Part shown: positions 41,103 to 52,269 of the stretch, piece by piece
Layout of the letters: each line of letters begins with the position of its first letter
Numbering within the stretch: position 1 is the stretch's first letter
Assembly: GCF_001661265.1 (NCBI RefSeq)
Contig: NW_017566999.1
Location: 310,001 to 374,000 of the forward strand
Length of the DNA: 64,000 nt
From: Saitoella complicata NRRL Y-17804
Lineage: Eukaryota > Ascomycota > Saitoellomycetes > Saitoellales > Saitoellaceae
Reading direction: 5' to 3'
Translations under genes and position numbers: made by a program
The notes under the pieces: model-generated
Seen by the model: the letters and a program-made list of their open reading frames with translations, nothing else
Told to the model about the DNA's origin: nothing
Databases searched by the model: none

Positions 41103-42008
41103 CTACGTCTGCACCGTACTCTTCACGTGCTCATCATCTATCGTGGTATACAACAAGCCCTCACCCATCAACTGCTCAATCGCCTCACCCATATCAGGCA
41201 CCAACCCAGGTGGACACATCTGCACCAAATTTCTGACGTGGATACCTTCGTTGGTGTCTGGTGCCGCATGAATGACGGCCATAATTTGTCGTAGAGCGGG
41301 GGAGAGGTTGTATCCAGCGAGCTGAGCGTCCAGGGGGTTGTGCCCATACGCCTGCTGGCCGCCGGCGCCAGCGGCAGCTTGGTTGGCTGATGTTGGCTGG
41401 TGTGGTCCGCGGGTAAAGTAGAGATGCACGGAGGTCGCCTCGAGGAGATGGTAGAGAACCTCGTGCATGTCCGTCACCTGACGAATATGGGAAACAGAAA
41501 CATGTCTTCTCTGTCCAAAACTCTTCAACTGACCAGTAACGCGCGCGTACGTGTCAGTCCATCCCTCGAACTTATTGCCTCCTGCGCCTTCTGCTCCGGC
41601 GTCGAGCCATTGCTTCGCCTCGAGGAGACCGGTACCGTCTTCCATGCGGAAAGTAACGTTTGTTGATTGAAGGGAGACGTTGCGGATGGCGGCTACGAAG
41701 GTGATTTGACCGATATCGGCATTGTCGATGCGGAAGTCGGCGTCGGGGTGGGGTTGTTGGGCGTCGAGAATTTGCTTGATCGTAACGGGACGAAGAGTGT
41801 TCGCCGATCGAGTCTACAAGCAAAGCATCAGTAAAGGATCAAAAGACACGAGACGGAGTCAACATACGCGTCCACCGCTTCCAGGGCTTCCTCCCATACC
41901 AGGGCTGCCGAAGCCGCCACCCTGCATAAAGCCTCCTCCATCAGGCGCAGCATTGCCACCATATGAGGTCTGTTGGTACGGATTGTAGTTGCTGGTGTAG
42001 CTGTTCAT
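41103..42008 (-). CDS. RFA2: Replication protein A 32-kDa subunit (RPA2/Rfa2)
   Basis: Middle subunit of the heterotrimeric single-strand DNA-binding protein RPA. Exons are 41868-42008 and 41103-41813, 283 residues (human 270). The 54-nt intron (GTATGT...TTGTAG) lies after the glycine-rich phosphorylation-type N-terminus (MNSYTSNYNPYQQ, GGFGSPGMGGSPGSGGR), joining it to the OB fold (TRSANTLRPVTIKQIL, IDNADIGQITFVAAIRNV, TDTYARVTGQL). After a linker the C-terminal winged helix reads LSPALRQIMAVIHAA and GIHVRNLVQMCP. Unlike most RPA2 proteins the OB domain has an insert EGAGGNKFEG. Two ACGCG motifs lie within 100 bp upstream. Confidence 0.95.
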
Positions 42009-42348
42009 TCTGTCTGCCTCGTTGTTTGTCTATTCTATTGTCGAGGATGTGCTGCTGCGTGCGTATGTATGGGAGACGCGCCGCCAGATGACTTCGACGC
42101 GTACGCCGTTGGCAGCACACGTGAGAAACTGGACATAATTGAGAGCGACATCGGGAGACCTTCCAGGTAGTTATTAGGTAATAATTGCTATCATATAGAT
42201 GTCTATAAAGCAATTTCGCCTTCCCTCGTTCGACGATGTCCTCAATCACAAATCGCCATGACCCATACAATGTCAAGCTTAAGTCCTCGTCCACATATAA
42301 CGATATATCTCTGTATTATGCCTTATGCATCTGTTCGTTTCTTCATCT
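42009..42348. other. Spacer between hybrid kinase and RPA2
   Basis: 340 bp containing the RPA2 promoter and the 3' end of the histidine kinase transcript (T/A-rich near 42180-42348). No gene is seen. Confidence 0.4.
42076..42102 (-). promoter_or_regulatory. Candidate MCB (MBF/DSC1) elements upstream of RPA2
   Basis: ACGCGC (42076-42081) and a perfect palindromic ACGCGT (42097-42102) lie 68 and 89 bp upstream of the RPA2 start. The MCB core ACGCG is the MBF site that times G1/S transcription of replication genes, including RPA subunits in yeasts. Inferred from motif, position and gene identity. Confidence 0.5.
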
Positions 42349-45300
42349 TCATTTCTCAACATGTTTCTCAATCATCGCCTTCAACACCGCAATCGTCAAT
42401 GGCTTGGGTAGAAAGTCATCACAACCCGCTGCTTTGGTCTCATTCCGGCTTTCTTGGCTTACATTCGCAGTCAAAGCGATGATAGGTAGTCGTCGCCTGC
42501 CGGTAGCAACTTCCAGCTCGCGAATGCGTCGAGTGGCTTCGATGCCATCCATCACAGGCATTTGTGAATCCATCAGCACTAAATCATACGCAGACGGATT
42601 TTCAGTAATCAGGTTCAAAGCGACCTGTCCATCTTCAGCAAGCTCAGCTCCAAAAGCCATCTTGTTCAGCAGGCGAAGTCCAAGCTGTTGGTTGACCTTG
42701 TTATCCTCCACCAGCAAGATCGTCGTCTTTTTCTCCGCAAGCGCTGTCTTCTTAGGCTTTACAGACTCAGTGGCATCTTCCGACCTACTTGTGGTCAAAT
42801 TCGCATCCTGAGAGTCAGGCTGTACTCGCTCAACGCCCGACATGATCATCGAAGATTGGGGAGATGCATCCTGAGGGGTGACGACCATCACGTCCCCATT
42901 CACGCACACGGTACCACCAACAAGACCCTCAGAAGCAGACATAGCGACATAGACCTCCTTCGTCTGTCCCTCCGGCTCTTGCATCCATCGCAAGAACTCG
43001 TGTACCATTAGCGGTCTTCGTGCAAGGTGCACCTTCTCAGCCTGCTGTGCGAGCTGGATGACGGAGAAGTTACCGACGTGCGTGTCATGGCATGCGACGA
43101 AGATTGGCTTCGATCGCAACTGGGTGCAGGCGTTAAGCAGTGCTTGGTGCGCCAAAATCGATTCGGAATCCATGTAAATGCGATCCATCATGAGCAGCCT
43201 ACCAACCAACGACTCCTTCGTGGGATCGATATCCACAGTAACGTCACATCCACTACTGGTAAGCATGTCATTGAGGAGATCCCTCTTCTTGACGTTCCCA
43301 CAGAAGATCGCCACCTTGATGCCCTTCCGCAAGTTCACCTTGTCACCCCTCTGAGCGCGGTGTCCAGCAGGAATACGCACAATGAACTCCGTACCGACGC
43401 CTTCGGTGCTCTCCATGTGGATCGTACCATCCATCTTGCCGACCAACTGTTTGCAAATAGCCAACCCCAGGCCGACACCAGCTCCTGAGGTGAGTGTAGT
43501 ATCCACCTGCCTGAACGGCTCGAAAACGGTGCTCACAAAGGCCCGTGGGATACCAGCTCCAGTATCGCGGACAGTAAGTTGTAAGATTGGCTTGTCGTGA
43601 TCCGCGATGGGATCCAGGGAGACTTGTACGAGGACATACCCGTTCGTGGTAAACTTGAGTCCGTTGCTGACGAGGTTCATCAACACTCTCGTCAAGTAAA
43701 CCTCGTCCACGAACATAGTCTCCGGCAACCTAACCAATGTCTCATCCAAGAACAGGATCAGATCAACGTTCACCACAGGCTTACTCACATCGGCACTCGC
43801 ACTGTTCGAAGTCAGAGGAGAAGTACATCCTTTGATGACATTCACCGTCAACGTCCGAATATCAATATTCGCCGGCTTAGCAACCGTCTCTTCGTTGCCC
43901 CTCTCAAGCTTCGTGAAATCTAGCACATTTGACGTAATGATCCGCATCGCATGCGACCCAGCCTTGATACGATCAATGTACTCAATCTGCTCCTGATTGA
44001 GCACAGTGTGTCCCAGCAAATCGACATACCCCGAGATAGCATGCAACGGGGTCCGAATCTCATGCGATGCAATCGAGATAAACTCGGTCTTGACACGGTT
44101 GGCATGCTCGGCCGCTTCCTTCTCAGCCAAGACCTTCCACAATCTGCGTTTCGTCAGGATCATCTCCGCAAGTTTGTTTCTCGACTGAATCAGGGAATAG
44201 CTGAGGAGAATATAACTGGCGAAGCAGGTAATCATACACACCGTAACTACAGAAAATGGTAACAACGTCTTCAAGTCGCCCGTATCGCGTTGATCCTCCG
44301 GCAAATCCGTGACGAACGTAGCAGCGGCCATCCCGACATAATGCATCGCACTGACCCCACTCGCCGCAACAGCACTGAAGATAAGCTGTGTCCCAACATC
44401 GCCTTCATACGGCATCCAAACAACCGCAACAGCACAGACCACACACGCCACGCAAATCGACGCCGCGACGATGGGGTATGACCAGATGATATACCCCTCC
44501 ATCCGCATCGCCCGCATCCCCGTATAATGCATCCCCGAAATCGTAAATCCCATCAAGATCCCCTTCACGATCAACCTCGGCGTCAAAGAATCCCACACGG
44601 TATGCTTAATCTGCTTGATCTGCTTCCACCATGGCTCGTGGATGCGGAACGTCGAGGTAGACGGCGTCAACACCCGCGTCCCATCGAAGTACGCATGCGC
44701 AGTCGACACCGTACTCGCCGAACTCCCCTTCCTCTCCTGCGCCGTCTGTGCACGCCGAAAAAACTCGTAGTCATCATCATCTTCGATTGGACTAAGCGGC
44801 ATTTGAAGGATAAGCCCCCGTACCTCGTGTTCGCGGTGTGAGAACATGGTCTTTTGGCCGGAGGTGAACATTCGGGCGTGTGCAATGTCGGAATCGGTAC
44901 TGGAGCGGGGGGTCGAGACAAGGGAGAATGCGCGGCGTGTCCAAAGGTTGCGGTCGAAGTGGGCTTCTTCGGATTGGGCAGCGGTGGCTTTGAGGGTTGT
45001 TGCTCCGGCTGATGGTGGTCGGACTGAGCCGTCTGATGGGGCTGATTGGATGTGGGTTAGTGTTGGTCGGCTTGACGTTCGTCGATGTTCGCGGGTCGAT
45101 TTACGCTGCGGCGTAGTAGGCAGAGACATCGGTGCCGTGGTAGTCGCAGTCGGGAAATCCTCCAACTGAATCCCATGCGAATTCGCCTGTGCCTCCCTCT
45201 CAACTCCATCCGCCATCGTATTCAACGGCTGATATTCACCCGCCGAAGGCCCACTCGCACGCCTCTTCTCCACATTCTTATTCCACAACTCGATGATCCC

Positions 45301-45748
45301 CTCCAACCCAAACGTCACGAACGTACTGGAGATGGCGAGTAGTGCACTTACCAACGTCAACCAGAAATCGTAGGTTAGTTCGACACCGACGTCGACGGCG
45401 AGCATGGAGACGAAGTGCATGCACCAGATTGCGCAGCCGCCGAAGGTGAGGGAGGCGAGGGATAACCATAATAGTGGTGCACGCGTCGAGGAAACATGAC
45501 ACCTATATCACCCGGTCAGTATACTTCCTTGAACAACTCGAGATCAACAGATCAAAGCTGACGGTGGTGACTCACATCAACTGCGTCGTTGTATACGCCC
45601 CAAGAAAACTGCTGATATACGACAATGCCACGAGCGGCAAATTCCATTTCTTCTCCAATACGTAATCGCCATTGATCTTCGCCACCGTAGCCGTGGCACG
45701 CTCGATCACACTCTCGATGTTGACATGATCCGGCGTAGGAATGAACAT
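42349..45748 (-). CDS. Hybrid histidine kinase with N-terminal MHYT sensor domain
   Basis: Membrane sensor kinase of a multistep phosphorelay. Exons are 45576-45748 and 42349-45502, 1108 residues. The 73-nt intron (GTGAGT...GATATAG) joins AYTTTQL to MCHVSSTRAP in the first membrane segments. The sensor shows three MHYT-type motifs (MHFV 86-89, MHYT 382-385, MHYV 444-447) in a multi-helix membrane region interrupted by a hydrophilic loop of about 230 residues (133-365). HisKA follows with phospho-acceptor H538 (ASHEIRTPLH), then HATPase with N-box LMNLVSNGLKF, DTGAGIP and GVGLGLAICKQL. A degenerate receiver-like linker leads to a true receiver domain with D1036 (LVLMDSQMP) and K in LPKPL. In bacteria MHYT domains are proposed to sense O2, CO or NO via copper; the fungal ligand is unknown. 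Confidence 0.92.
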
Positions 45749-47758
45749 TTTCGGATTTTGGTCCGGTCAGAGGAGCGGCTCGAGGCTGCCCCGGGCCCTT
45801 GTCGATATACAGGTGTTTCGAGCTTCCTTTCCGTATATCTCGATCGCGATACCTCTTGCCACTTGCTCCTGCTGCTGTACCAAACCTTTCGAGAACAAGG
45901 CCGATCACGAAGCGACTCGAGCGCAATGACGACCTGTCAACTCAATCTCTAACACAATTACGCTCAGCTAATCAAATGACACGCCTCCCGAAGACCTTAA
46001 ACTCAAGTGTAACCGTCCAGTCCAGACCTCGGTCTGGAAGATGATGGTAGGGATATAGGACGAGGGAGCTTCGGGGAGGTCAACTGGTCCATGTGCTTGT
46101 GTGCGTGTTAGGGTGCCCTACCCGCGCGCCGCACAGTACGTAGATCTGGGGCTTGTGTCACTGCGGGAACCAAGGAGGGAATGGAGGGTGAGTTACGCAG
46201 ATTATGAAAGGATGGCAATCTTGTTATGGGGGTCTACGAGGGAGGACAGCTCGCTCGTTCAGCCGTGAAGGTATCGAAGGATCGAAGCTCATGGATCGAC
46301 GGGACAGAACTGTCACTCTTCACACCCCGAAAAATCCCCGTACACGCGGCAGCCGAAAACCTATCAGAACCTGTTGCTGTTCATGGCTTGCATTCATCCA
46401 ATAAGCTGGGGTAAGCTGAAGCCACAAAGTAGAGTCACTCGTCATGCGTCCCGGCGCCGCACAGCTTGACGACCGTTAAACTTCAATTAAACGTTGCGAT
46501 TCTGGGGCTTTTTGCTCGGGTACGCACAGGGAATGAAAGGGTTTTGTGAGAGGTTGAAGGGATATTGGGACCGTAAAAGTGGGTTGGTACGTTGTTTAAG
46601 AGTTCTCGAGGCCAACGACGAGGAAGTGCAGAAGTCTGAAGTTACAGAAGAATCGGCTGTTAAGTCGGCTTATCTTGTGTAAACTCGTCCTACAAATCCC
46701 TGACGAAGGCGGTTGGGCTGTGTGCTTGGCCGCAGAGGCTTCCTCGTGGACTTGAACCAAGAATCCAAGTTCGCCAATGCTGCGGACCCTTCATTCGAAG
46801 GACCCTATTGGCTATGAAACCGGGATGACGACTGAACAGCATCAACATCAGATTAGCAAAGCCCTAATCAATTGAGTCAGGCTTTTCGGTCATTATCCTT
46901 CTCTGGGACGTCTCGGGATATTGATGTTCATGTTTCGGGAATGTATCCAGGATGACTGATCAACGAGCTTGCTGCATTCCTCGTCAAAACTGCCTCACTC
47001 GTCCGAGCAGAAAGTGCCTCGTATCCGGTGGTCCGGCATCTTAAGATACTCTCACGCAAGCGGAAGGAAGGGGACCTTGCCGGCTAAAGTGTCCGGGGCA
47101 TGGACAGCGTCGGGGAGGACGCGACGAACGGCAGCGATACGTAGCAGTGTAAAAGGCGTAAATCGACTCACAATTGACGCATTTCAGAACGGTAATTTCC
47201 ACATTTACATAACGGCCTTTCGGCATAGGGTCCGACGCTCGCGCTCACTGAACTCAAGGCACGCCGTGCAGCAGCGACCCAGCCTGACTGCGACCCCAGA
47301 CACAGACCTCCTCTGATCAACCTGTCAGATCGAAGGATCGGCATCACCCGCCAATACCCCAATATACCCCAATATACCGCGTACGACCCTCAAGCTTCTT
47401 TCAATCTCCAGCACCTTACCACTCTTCCTCGAATTCCCTGTCAGTTGTTCAGCCGGGCGCAATTCCAAACGCCGCTCTCGCATCAATCGTCATCCGTCCG
47501 GGCTCCGACGTTCATCACCTGCCCGACGACCGACCACCAGAACCGCACCCAGGTCACAATTGCGCTCGATAGAATTGAGTGGTAATTGACCGAAATTACT
47601 ATTACCCAGACGATACGGATACCGCCGTTGCCTTTGAAACTCGATCCTCTTTCACCGGCTTGCCGCACTGCAGGAGAGACCGCCACACTTTATCTGTTCC
47701 GCGTCATCAATCACCGAACGAACTCGTCTCGCTCTCTGGTTCCGGTTTGGATTTGTCG
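45749..47758. other. Long divergent intergenic region, kinase and zinc-finger gene
   Basis: 2.0 kb with no supported protein gene. Short frames begin with non-ATG codons or have no family signs. It holds a cluster of inverted repeats with tRNA-promoter-like boxes (46730-46821) and a small CCCAATATA repeat near 47350-47378. The part after about 47300 is probably the 5' leader of the zinc-finger gene, as the frame is open from 47579 but the first ATG is 47759. Confidence 0.45.
46730..46821 (-). other. Cluster of inverted repeats with A-box- and B-box-like motifs
   Basis: On the minus strand TAGCCAATAGG fits an A box and GGTTCAAGTCC is an exact B box. Nested stems are visible: GCCAAT/ATTGGC (46773-46778 with 46807-46812) enclosing CCTTC/GAAGG (46788-46801), and CCGCAG/CTGCGG (46730-46735 with 46780-46785) enclosing ACTTG/CAAGT. 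No proper anticodon arm can be built, so it is not called a tRNA. A degenerate tRNA or an unknown Pol III RNA are possible. Confidence 0.3.
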
Positions 47759-49491
47759 ATGCAGAGTACCATTGGTTTGATGTCTAATACGCGTCGTTCT
47801 ACGGGAGCGTCGGGGCATCATTTCTCCCAGATGCCGGCACAAGAGCTGCACGATCCATGGGCGAAACAGCAGCCTAGGGTGTCTATGGAGGCAATGCAGC
47901 AGCAGCAATTTCAGCAAATACCGCAGATGAACATGCAGATGAAGACCGATTTGCCTGATATGTTACCCCGCTTACACAATGCGCCCGAAGTTATGTCTTC
48001 TGCGCCGACGTCAAGTGGTGGACACGGACATGGGTTCAATCAATATTCATTCAACAACGTCAATCATGGCGATTTTGTGACGAATGATGCGGCAAACTTC
48101 CCCAGACCTCGATCTCACGAAGACCCGTTTTATGGTGAGGGATACGAGCCTACGCAGATAATGCATTCCGCGTCGATATCGTCCTCGTCACCAGCCCTTG
48201 CGCAGACCCCCAACAGCTTCACAGATTTCGCAGCACCCCCACCACGTCACCAGAGTTTTACACATGGTACATTCAATCGCCTCTCAAATGGCGGACTACA
48301 GGCCGCACCCGGCGTTCCATCCAACTTCAACATGGCGAGTCGACGTCTTTCCTCCCCGGCGCACTTTGCGGAACCTTCATACTCACGCTACGACCCACGT
48401 CAAGCCGCAGCACCATACTCACGACCACAAATGTCGTTCAACATGAATATGCATCAGTCCACTACGCCTACGACAACGCAGCACCCAAATATCCCGGAAG
48501 AACCCGCGTCACCACATGCGGCGCCCACGTTCACGGTTCCGAGTTATCCGCAGCAATCACCACGGACGATGAGTGCGAGTGTTAGTCAATCGGGCTCGAA
48601 TATTCCAATGAATGCCCCCGCTGGGTCGACGTTGTATGATAGACGTATGTCGCATCCTACGCTTCCTTCTGCACCAATGCCGATGGCGCCGCCGTCGAAT
48701 ATCCGGTTGAGACAGAACTCGATGTTTGATTTGGGTAGGATCCCAGGTGCTGGTAATGGCGTGGGGATGGGCGTTGGTGTGCCGATGCCTACAATGGCTG
48801 AAAACCGACCGATGAGCCAGAACCAGAATCAGAACCAGATCCAGCCTCGGGATAGGTTCCAAGAGACGCTAGATTCGGCGAGAGGGATGATTGCCATGTC
48901 CTCCCAACCACCCGTCCCATCAATGGGCAACGGCTCACATATGTCCTACTCAAACCAAGCCTTCTCACCACCCTCCATGCACGCAGACTTTGACCCCTCA
49001 ACCACCCGTTTCGACCCCGATAACTCCCACAACCAATCCCGACACGGTTCCTTTTCCGACCGCCGCTTCAGTGAGACCAGCATCGGCTCCTCCGCCGCCG
49101 ACGAAGAAACCGGATACCAAGCAGCACCCGCAACAAGCGCTCAGGCTGCCGCAATGGCGGGATTGCAGAGTATGATGACCACGTTCAGTTCGAAGCAGGG
49201 TTCGAATTCGGCGAAGAAGCATAAGTGTCATGTTTGTCAGAAGGGGTTCACAAGGCCGAGTTCGTTGCAGACGCATATGTATAGTCATACGGGCGAGAAA
49301 CGTGAGTATCTATCCGCATTACGAGATGCAAAGGATAAAGGCTAACAGGGGATATAGCTTTCCGGTGTGATTTTGAGGGATGTGGAAGGCAGTTTTCTGT
49401 TGTGTCGAATTTGAGGAGGCATAAACGTATACACTCACAGTCTAGCCCAGAGGCGGTTTCTCAAACTGGATCTGGAAACCGGGACGACTAG
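47759..49491 (+). CDS. C2H2 zinc-finger transcription factor
   Basis: Exons are 47759-49301 and 49358-49491, 558 residues. The 56-nt intron (GTGAGT, branch GCTAAC, GATATAG) splits the linker between two fingers, giving HTGEK|PFRCDF after splicing. Finger 1 is CHVCQKGFTRPSSLQTHMYSH and finger 2 CDFEGCGRQFSVVSNLRRHKRIH (read each as one finger), the RPSSLQTH/SVVSNLRRH pair seen in fungal regulators of the Msn2/Azf1-like kind. The ~490 residues ahead are Q/N/P/S/M-rich and disordered, probably for activation. The start is uncertain: the frame is open from 47579 (GTG), and a spliced upstream exon is possible. Target genes cannot be told. Confidence 0.87.
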
Positions 49492-49889
49492 ATTGGCCAA
49501 TGATCTTCTGGCTGTGGTGGTGCTATGATATGGTTGATCTTCTGATGATGTACGCTATTTGTGTTGGTTTGTGTTTTTCTTTTGCAACTGCTTTCAAAGT
49601 CCCAGTATCGATATCGTTACTCAAGAAGAAGGCGTCGTATACACGACGAAAGACGTCGTCAACCGGCGTATCTGTGGTGGTTGGGGTTTATGGTGGGGTT
49701 CATGGGTATAGAACTTTCTGGACAGGAGTGGACACCCTTGATTTCTTCGAGTTTTCTGTCGTTTCGGCAATATTGGTGGTAATTTATGTTTGTTTGCTAT
49801 ACCTAATTGAACTGGCTGCGATATCTTATACTATCATTTGTCTCGTTCTCTCTTTCGTCTTATATCTTCTGTACCGGCTGTAAAGCCGT
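49492..49889. other. Convergent spacer, T-rich 3' flanks
   Basis: 398 bp. A hydrophobic 127-codon frame (49500-49883, plus) starts eight bases after the zinc-finger stop, but it reflects the T-rich 3' flank and is not called. Confidence 0.4.
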
Positions 49890-51105
49890 TCAGTCCTCCT
49901 TGTCGTCGTTGCTCTGCAAGTTGGACTTATCCTTCTCAGCCCAGTAGGCGCCTCCGAACTCCACCGCCGCAGTGCCTGCCTCGCCAACCTCCCCACTCTC
50001 AACCAACTTCCACTCACCCCACGGCCAATCCCGCTCCCACGCCTCCACCCACATCCTCCCCCCAAAACTCTCAATACAAAACCCGGGCTCATGACCATCC
50101 GATAATGGTGCAGCAAGGTCAATGTAAGTTCCGGGTGGTCCGTGTGCTTTGATGACGAGGGAACGGAAGGGAGTGGATGTTGTGATATTGAAGTTCCCGT
50201 TCGCGGAGGAACGATCTACGTGTAAGGATGGACCGCGGTCTTGCCAGCCGAAGGAGAACGGAGGAAGGAATGTCCAGGAGAGTTTGGAGGAGCGGTAGCC
50301 GATTAGGTAGGCGGACATGCCGAGCAAGTTGCCTCCAGCTAGGCAGATACTTGTCTGACTTGCGGGGTTGGTGGTCGTATCAGCTTTAGGTGAGGAGAAA
50401 GCTTGAGCCCAGATCCAGCCGGAGGGGAATGACTCGCCCCAGTTCTTTTCTTGGTGAGCAACGCCATTGTCACCCGAGAGCGCTTGCTCATCACCATGCT
50501 TGATGGTATATGTGGCCTTTGACTTGGTAGAGTAAACAAACCAGTGCAGAGGCAAAAGTCGGTCGGTCTGCACAATGGGACCTTCCGGACCACTAAGAGG
50601 ATCGTCAGAAGACCATGGCGTGCGATTGGTGACCTCCAAATCGAGTGTGAGTGAAGGGTGACGAATCGTATAAGTCGTCTTGGTAGGTGTCACGCGCATT
50701 GTCCCGACTTCGGCACACCTGAACTCAAACGTGCGCAGCCCAGTCTTCTCATCCTGCTCCCCAACGATCTTCTCCATCTTATCAGGGAAGAACTCGTACT
50801 TCCAGCCCTTGCCATCAGGCGTCGTGTAAGAAATATGGATCAGATTGGGACGCTCTTTGGCGTTTTTAACCCAACAGAAGATCATAGCAAGGGTGGCGTT
50901 ATTGGACAGTAGTGTACGGGTATAGTAGCCCTCGAAGCCTGCCTGCTCATGAGGGGCGTAGTGGTCGATACGGGGAAGGAGAGGAGATGATGGCCAAAAG
51001 GCGGCCAGGAGGATGTTGCTGTTCCACTCGTTAGCCGCAATTGAACAAACGTCAACTGGAGACATACAGGATGTTCCTCGAAGCTTCCAAAATCAGGGGA
51101 GCCAT
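49890..51105 (-). CDS. Tocopherol cyclase-like protein
   Basis: Exons are 51068-51105 and 49890-51018, 388 residues. The 49-nt intron (GTATGT, branch GGCTAAC, GAACAG) must be removed: reading through it gives a false start (MSPVDVC...), whereas splicing gives MAPLILEASRNIL|NILLAAFWPSSP. The body resembles plant tocopherol cyclase and its uncharacterised fungal relatives: FEGYYTRT near the start, the hallmark HQEKNWGESFPSGWIWAQA, and the late IDLAAPLSDGHEPGFCIESF segment; the fold is a double beta-barrel of lipocalin type. Fungi make no tocopherol, so the substrate is unknown; a hydrophobic ligand is likely. No signal peptide is clear. Confidence 0.83.
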
Positions 51106-51255
51106 CTCAATGGAATAGTATACACACTCTCTGCTGTCGAGGTTCGCTGTCGCAATCTGGGGATCAACCAAACGTCATGGCGGCTGCCAGGCGGGAGTCA
51201 AGGTTGTTGGCAGTTTTGATATATAACAATTATATCGCTTTGCAGTTCTAACAAT

Positions 51256-51345
51256 GTCTCTGTAGCTCAGCTGGGAGAGCGTCAGACTGAAGTGGTTCAA
51301 TCATCATATATCTGAAGGTCTCGTGTTCAAGCCACGACAGGGACA
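51256..51345 (+). tRNA. tRNA-Phe (GAA) with a 17-nt intron, second copy
   Basis: Mature sequence identical to the copy at 10784-10873. The intron differs at three positions but keeps TTC opposite the anticodon. TAACAAT directly upstream is shared by both copies and a TTTT run follows. Confidence 0.96.
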
Positions 51346-51571
51346 TCATTTTGCTCATTCAAATGAACCGTGGGAAGACTCGCTCTAAGATGACCGTTGA
51401 AGCCATTCACCGATTACACGGACCGATATTCATCTGAAGCATATCCTGTTTTTAGATAAATATCACGTAGAAACACTAAGACCAAGAAAACGTCACCACA
51501 AAGCCCAATCCAGCAGACGCTACTTACAGTCGAAGACAAGAAAACACAACACCAGCTGGTCGGTCCGAAAG

Positions 51572-51940
51572 TCAACCAGGAGCAACCTTCTTGAGAATAG
51601 CTTTCGTCAGATCAAAAGTTTCAAACACCGCCGTGTTATGCCACCAATCTAACGAGACGCCAGTCAAACCCAGACAGAAGAAAATCACAATGGTAGAAAT
51701 AGCCAACCCAGAGTCCAAACCAGCGGACAAGACGTAGTTGTACTTTGACCACCAAGGAAGGAACTTCCTCTTGATCAGACAGTTGAAGATAAAGCCGACA
51801 GAGCACCACGAAAGGTAGGAGAATGTACCCAAGCGAACCAAAGAAGAGGGGCATGCTCACGTACTTCAACCAGGAGTTAGGATACCTCCTGACGAGCATT
51901 TACATTGGAATAGGAGCCAAAGCCCCGTATGTTCTTTGAT
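51572..51940 (-). pseudogene. Oligopeptide transporter (OPT family), C-terminal remnant
   Basis: The minus strand keeps about 110 residues of the C-terminus of an OPT-family proton/peptide transporter: YGALAPIPM, then VRRYPNSWLKYVSMPLFFGSLGYI, then YLSWCSVGFIFNCLIKRKFLPWWSKYNYVLSAGLDSGLAIS (pieces) and the terminal segment ISTIVIFFCLGLTG...DWWHNT. A TAA stop stands in frame after APIPM (near 51903), and the frame shifts near 51850 with loss of about five residues where the family has PPAT. The remaining ~600 residues are absent upstream. Neither break can be an intron of the usual size. The conserved transmembrane residues that remain suggest a fairly recent loss. It begins 225 bp downstream of the tRNA-Phe gene. 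Confidence 0.88.
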
Positions 51941-51960
51941 GTTGAAAGGTCCGGGCGGCC

Positions 51961-52269
51961 TGAGATTGAACCACGATGACCAAGTTCCCACGCCCTGCCA
52001 ATACGCACGATGAGATATCGGCTATACTGCACCTCAGACAGCTATTATGAGGGGATATCTCGCCATGTCGACGCCGATGACGCTATGATAAACAGCTGTT
52101 TCCGTTCGTTTTTGCATCCAAAGAACTCTGGCAGCGTGCATAGACGTCGTGAGTGCGTTCGGGGTACAATGATTAGGTGTGCTTGGCGTCAAACTTGCTG
52201 GTTTGAGTATGACCTTCACGCATAATCATATTTCGTTACTACTGATAGAGGGAAGAGTTACATTTCTTT
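51961..52269. other. Spacer between OPT remnant and GH125 gene
   Basis: 309 bp. No gene is recognised. It may be further-decayed transporter sequence, but I could not match it. Confidence 0.4.

Noticed and set aside
49500-49883. Hydrophobic 127-codon plus-strand frame
   Set aside because: Starts eight bases after the zinc-finger stop in T-rich 3' flank; hydrophobicity follows from T content.
51065-51065. MSPVDVC start for the tocopherol cyclase-like protein
   Set aside because: This ATG lies inside the 49-nt intron (its donor is GTATGT).
51940-52040. tRNA-like B box (GGTTCAATCTC) on the minus strand
   Set aside because: No acceptor or anticodon arm; it overlaps the edge of the transporter remnant.
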